From Rotaria socialis (Eukaryota; Rotifera; Eurotatoria; Philodinida; Philodinidae), in the NCBI GenBank assembly GCA_905331475.1, contig CAJNYU010000033.1, forward strand, positions 124,001 to 188,000: 64,000 nt of DNA. Reading direction: 5' to 3'. The translations under genes and the position numbers were made by a program. The notes below the pieces were generated by a model. The model made no database searches and was not told where the DNA came from. It saw nothing but the letters and a program-made list of their open reading frames with translations. Each line of letters begins with the position of its first letter. Within the stretch, counting starts at the first letter, position 1. Below are positions 61,003 to 64,000 of this stretch, piece by piece.

Positions 61003-63907
61003 CTAATCAACTTCTTCGACTCGTGGACCAGCATATCCATTGGTACCATTATGAGTTCCGTTTCGACTATACTGCTGTTTATCTGGATCACCAGTGTGTA
61101 TCTTTGTCATAATGCGTTGACACTTTCTTTCTAATTCCGAATAGCGATGTACAATATCATCTTTCCTAGCTGATCGATTTCCATCTAGCCATTTCTGTGC
61201 TTCTTCACAAGCATTTAAAACTGTTGATTTATCAGACTCGGACAAGGATGAACCACTATAATTTTGTACTACTAGCTTACAGGAATATACATATGTTTCA
61301 AGATGATTTCGTGCATTGACACGTTCACGTGTTTGTTCATCTTCTTCGCGGTACTTCTCTGCTTCGCTGACCATACGCTGAATTTCCGCTTGTGTTAGAC
61401 GTCCTTTATCATTTTTAATTTCTATTCTTTTGTTGCGTCCTGTACTCTTATCTTCAGCAGTAACATGAAGAATACCTGAAAACAAAAATGACCGTATTAT
61501 TTTTTGTTAATAGAGTTTCTTTCTTGCCATTTGCATCTACATCGAAGGTAACTTCAATTTGTGGTACTCCGCGTGGTGCTGCTGGAATACCTTCGAGATC
61601 AAATTTACCCAATAGATGATTATCTCTTGTCATCGAACGTTCGCCTTCGTATACTTGAATGGTAACCGCTGGCTAAAATAAAATAGAATTTACTTCATTG
61701 ATACGTTCATTAAAATCTATATTCTCACTTGATTATCAGTATATGTTGTAAATAATTGCCCTTTTTTATATGGAATGCGTTGATTACGTTCAATTAATTT
61801 TGTCATAACACCACCAGCTGTTTCAATACCCATTGATAGGGGTGTTACATCAATGAGTAAAACATCTTTAATCATTTCACTTTGATCACCTAGATTTAAA
61901 TTATAGACAATGATTATGCATCAAGTTTGTTTGTTTGTTTTTACTATAAACCTGTAAGTATAGCAGCTTGTACAGCTGCACCGTAAGCAACAGCTTCATC
62001 TGGATTAATATTCTTATTTAGAGGTTTTCCATTAAAAAAATCGGACAATAATTGTTGAACTTTTGGTATACGTGTTGAACCACCCACTAAAACAACTTCT
62101 TCGATATCGCGTTTCTCTAATTTAGCATCTCGAAGTGCATGTTCCACAGGGCCTATCGTACTGCGAAACATATCCTAATCAATGAAAATAATGAAAATTT
62201 CTTTCTTCATTTATTGTTTCAATTAAAATACCATATTAAGTTCTTCAAAACGAGCACGACTTATTTGTGTATTAAAATCGATGCCATCGAAAAGTGAGTC
62301 GATTTCAATAGAAGCCGTTGTCGATGATGATAATGTTCGCTTAGCACGTTCACTTGCGCTTCTTAAACGACGTACAGCTTTTGTATGTTTTGATATATCT
62401 TTGCCATGCTTACGACGAAATTCTTCAACAAAATGTTGGACTAAACGATTATCGAAATCTTCACCACCTAAATGTGTATTTCCAGCTAAAGGAAACATAG
62501 TACGGGATTAGAAACTTGGTTTTGTTCGTTGAAATTTCTCTCACCTGTTGCTTTTACTTCAAATATAGAACCGCTACCTTCACCAGCACCGATGGTTAAA
62601 ACTGATACATCGAATGTTCCACCACCAAGATCATAAATAAGAATATTTTGGTCACGTTGAAGTTTTTTTTCTAGACCATAAGCAAGTGCTGCAGCTGTTG
62701 GTTCATTTATGATACGAAGAACATCTAGACCAGATATTGTACCTGCATCTTTGGTTGCCTTAAAATAATGAGTAGATAGATGCTTATCAAAATCTATAAA
62801 ATGACGAAAGTCGATTAATATTTCGGAAATTGCTTAACAAATTACAGCAAAAACGTCCTACTGTTTTACTCGAGAAAAACGGAAATATTGTAAAAATTCA
62901 AATGACAGCATTCTGACTCCTACTGCAATTGGAATATAAATAAACATGATAATTTTTGCAATGCGTCATTTTGTTCTAACTATGTTAACTTTTATTCTTG
63001 ATCGTTAATAGAATGAATCAGCATGTGTTATGACATACTTTACAGAAAAACAGCAGCGTCAATTACCTAATATATATATATATATATTATGGATGATTAC
63101 AAAGATAACAGACGCTAATTTTAAGATTCGTAAGGTTGCATGATATAAAGTATCTTTTTATATATTATGTCATTGTGTGCTTATTCTAGCCAAAAAAAGG
63201 ATTGACACTTTGTATTGTGAAAATTTTCAAAATTTGAAATATTATGTTTTCTTTTTCGTCTTTGAATTCATTATCATTACAAATAAACATACAAGTCAAA
63301 GAAAATTTTTTGATAGATTCGTCTTAATATTCTTCTCGTACCTGTCGTTGTGAATCATTGAAGTAGGCAGGAACAGTAACAACAGCTTGTCTAATAGGAG
63401 CGCCTAAGAAAGCTTCAGCTGTTTCTTTCATTTTTGTTAGTACCATAGAAGAAATTTCTTCAGGAGAAAAAAGCTAAATTTAACAAAATAAAAATAAAGC
63501 CAATACAGAATTTCTCTTTCAATAGATTCGTTCCTTTTCCTATATACCTTTCTTTCACCTTTGTATAAAACTTCAATAAATGGTTTTCTATCTTTACCAC
63601 TGATAACTTTAAATGGCCATAATTTAATATCTTTTTGTACTGTATCATCATCGAAACGTCGTCCTATTAAACGTTTAGCATCGAATATCGTATTCGGTGG
63701 ATTCATAGCTGCTTGATTTTTAGCAGCATCACCAATCAAACGTTCAGTATCAGTAAACGCAATATAGGATGGTGTTGTTCGATTTCCTTGATCATTAGCA
63801 ATGATTTCAACTTTGCCATGTTGAAATACACCAACGCATGAATATGTTGTACCTAGATCAATTCCAATAGCTTTGCTGTGTTTTCTATTAGCACCGGAGC
63901 GAGACAT
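61003..63907 (-). CDS. HSPA8-like: Cytosolic HSP70/HSC70 chaperone
   Basis: ATP-dependent chaperone of the cytosol and nucleus. Eight minus-strand exons close in phase: 63548-63907, 63342-63473, 62545-62758, 62232-62485, 61952-62174, 61729-61889, 61528-61672 and 61003-61475; 653 residues, the normal length. ATPase motifs: [13 protein letters not shown] near the start, [13 protein letters not shown], and [16 protein letters not shown]. The substrate domain includes [18 protein letters not shown] and [18 protein letters not shown]. The C-terminus ends in EEVD, the cytosolic tail that binds TPR co-chaperones. Seven introns point to a constitutive cognate rather than a heat-inducible intronless gene. 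The intron 61476-61527 has a GC donor (AATG then GCAAGA) instead of GT. Just 93 bp upstream of the ATG are in the window; no clear heat-shock element is seen there. Confidence 0.97.
63069..63089. repeat. (TA)n microsatellite in HSP70 intron
   Basis: About ten TA dinucleotides within the 583-nt second intron of the HSP70 gene. Confidence 0.85.
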
Positions 63908-64000
63908 TTATCTGAAGTATTTTATACATGAAATATATAATTCGAATTCAAACTAAGACAATATATGTATAAATAGAGCGAAAGGTGCGTAAGTGTACGC

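Noticed and set aside
63908-64000. Heat-shock element upstream of HSP70
   Set aside because: A GAATTCGAA string is present but lacks the 2-nt spacing of true nGAAnnTTCn elements, and only 93 bp are visible.

Overview
This is a 64 kb piece of an AT-rich animal nuclear genome. Nearly every gene is split by spliceosomal introns, many only 48-70 nt long, and most of the rest is AT-rich non-coding DNA carrying several short non-autonomous mobile elements. The gene set is metazoan: two nuclear hormone receptors, an opsin-like receptor, SLC2 sugar transporters, peroxisomal acyl-CoA oxidase, HSP70, RRP12 and EXD3/mut-7. Compact introns, a WrbA-type quinone reductase that most animals lack, and the abundance of small palindromic elements all suggest a bdelloid rotifer or similar. 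That assignment is inference. Coding exons were delimited by hand from GT-AG signals, reading-frame phase and family similarity; for most genes all exon phases close.

Layout. 1-6.3 kb: 3' part of a nuclear receptor (+), then a complete peroxisomal acyl-CoA oxidase (+, 12 exons, C-terminal SKL). 6.3-16.4 kb: a foldback element, a lone C-terminal exon of an opsin-like GPCR (-), and a three-exon gene ending in a PDZ-like domain (-). 16.4-27.4 kb: gene-poor, with a pair of ACCG-rich direct repeats. 27.4-28.7 kb: a complete second nuclear receptor (+). 28.7-35.9 kb: gene-poor. 35.9-36.8 kb: WrbA-like quinone oxidoreductase (+). 37.4-37.7 kb: a tRNA-like sequence between inverted repeats. 38.0-47.2 kb: two tandem SLC2 sugar transporters (+), the second with a possible antisense gene nested in an intron. 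47.4-48.3 kb: mariner-type MITE with about 300-bp arms. 49.0-53.7 kb: EXD3/mut-7 3'-5' exonuclease (+). 53.8-59.9 kb: RRP12 (+), apparently lacking about 220 internal residues. 61.0-63.9 kb: HSP70/HSC70 (-), convergent with RRP12.

The genes do not form one pathway. ACOX and WrbA act in lipid and redox metabolism, SLC2 in sugar uptake, RRP12 in ribosome biogenesis, EXD3 in small-RNA or RNA 3'-end processing, and HSP70 in protein folding. The strongest candidates for something undescribed are the tRNA-like core inside a palindromic element, a repeat family with shared ends but unrelated middles (one copy inside an SLC2 intron), the internal loss in RRP12, the altered substrate-site motif of the first SLC2 paralogue, and the WrbA gene as a probable horizontal acquisition.
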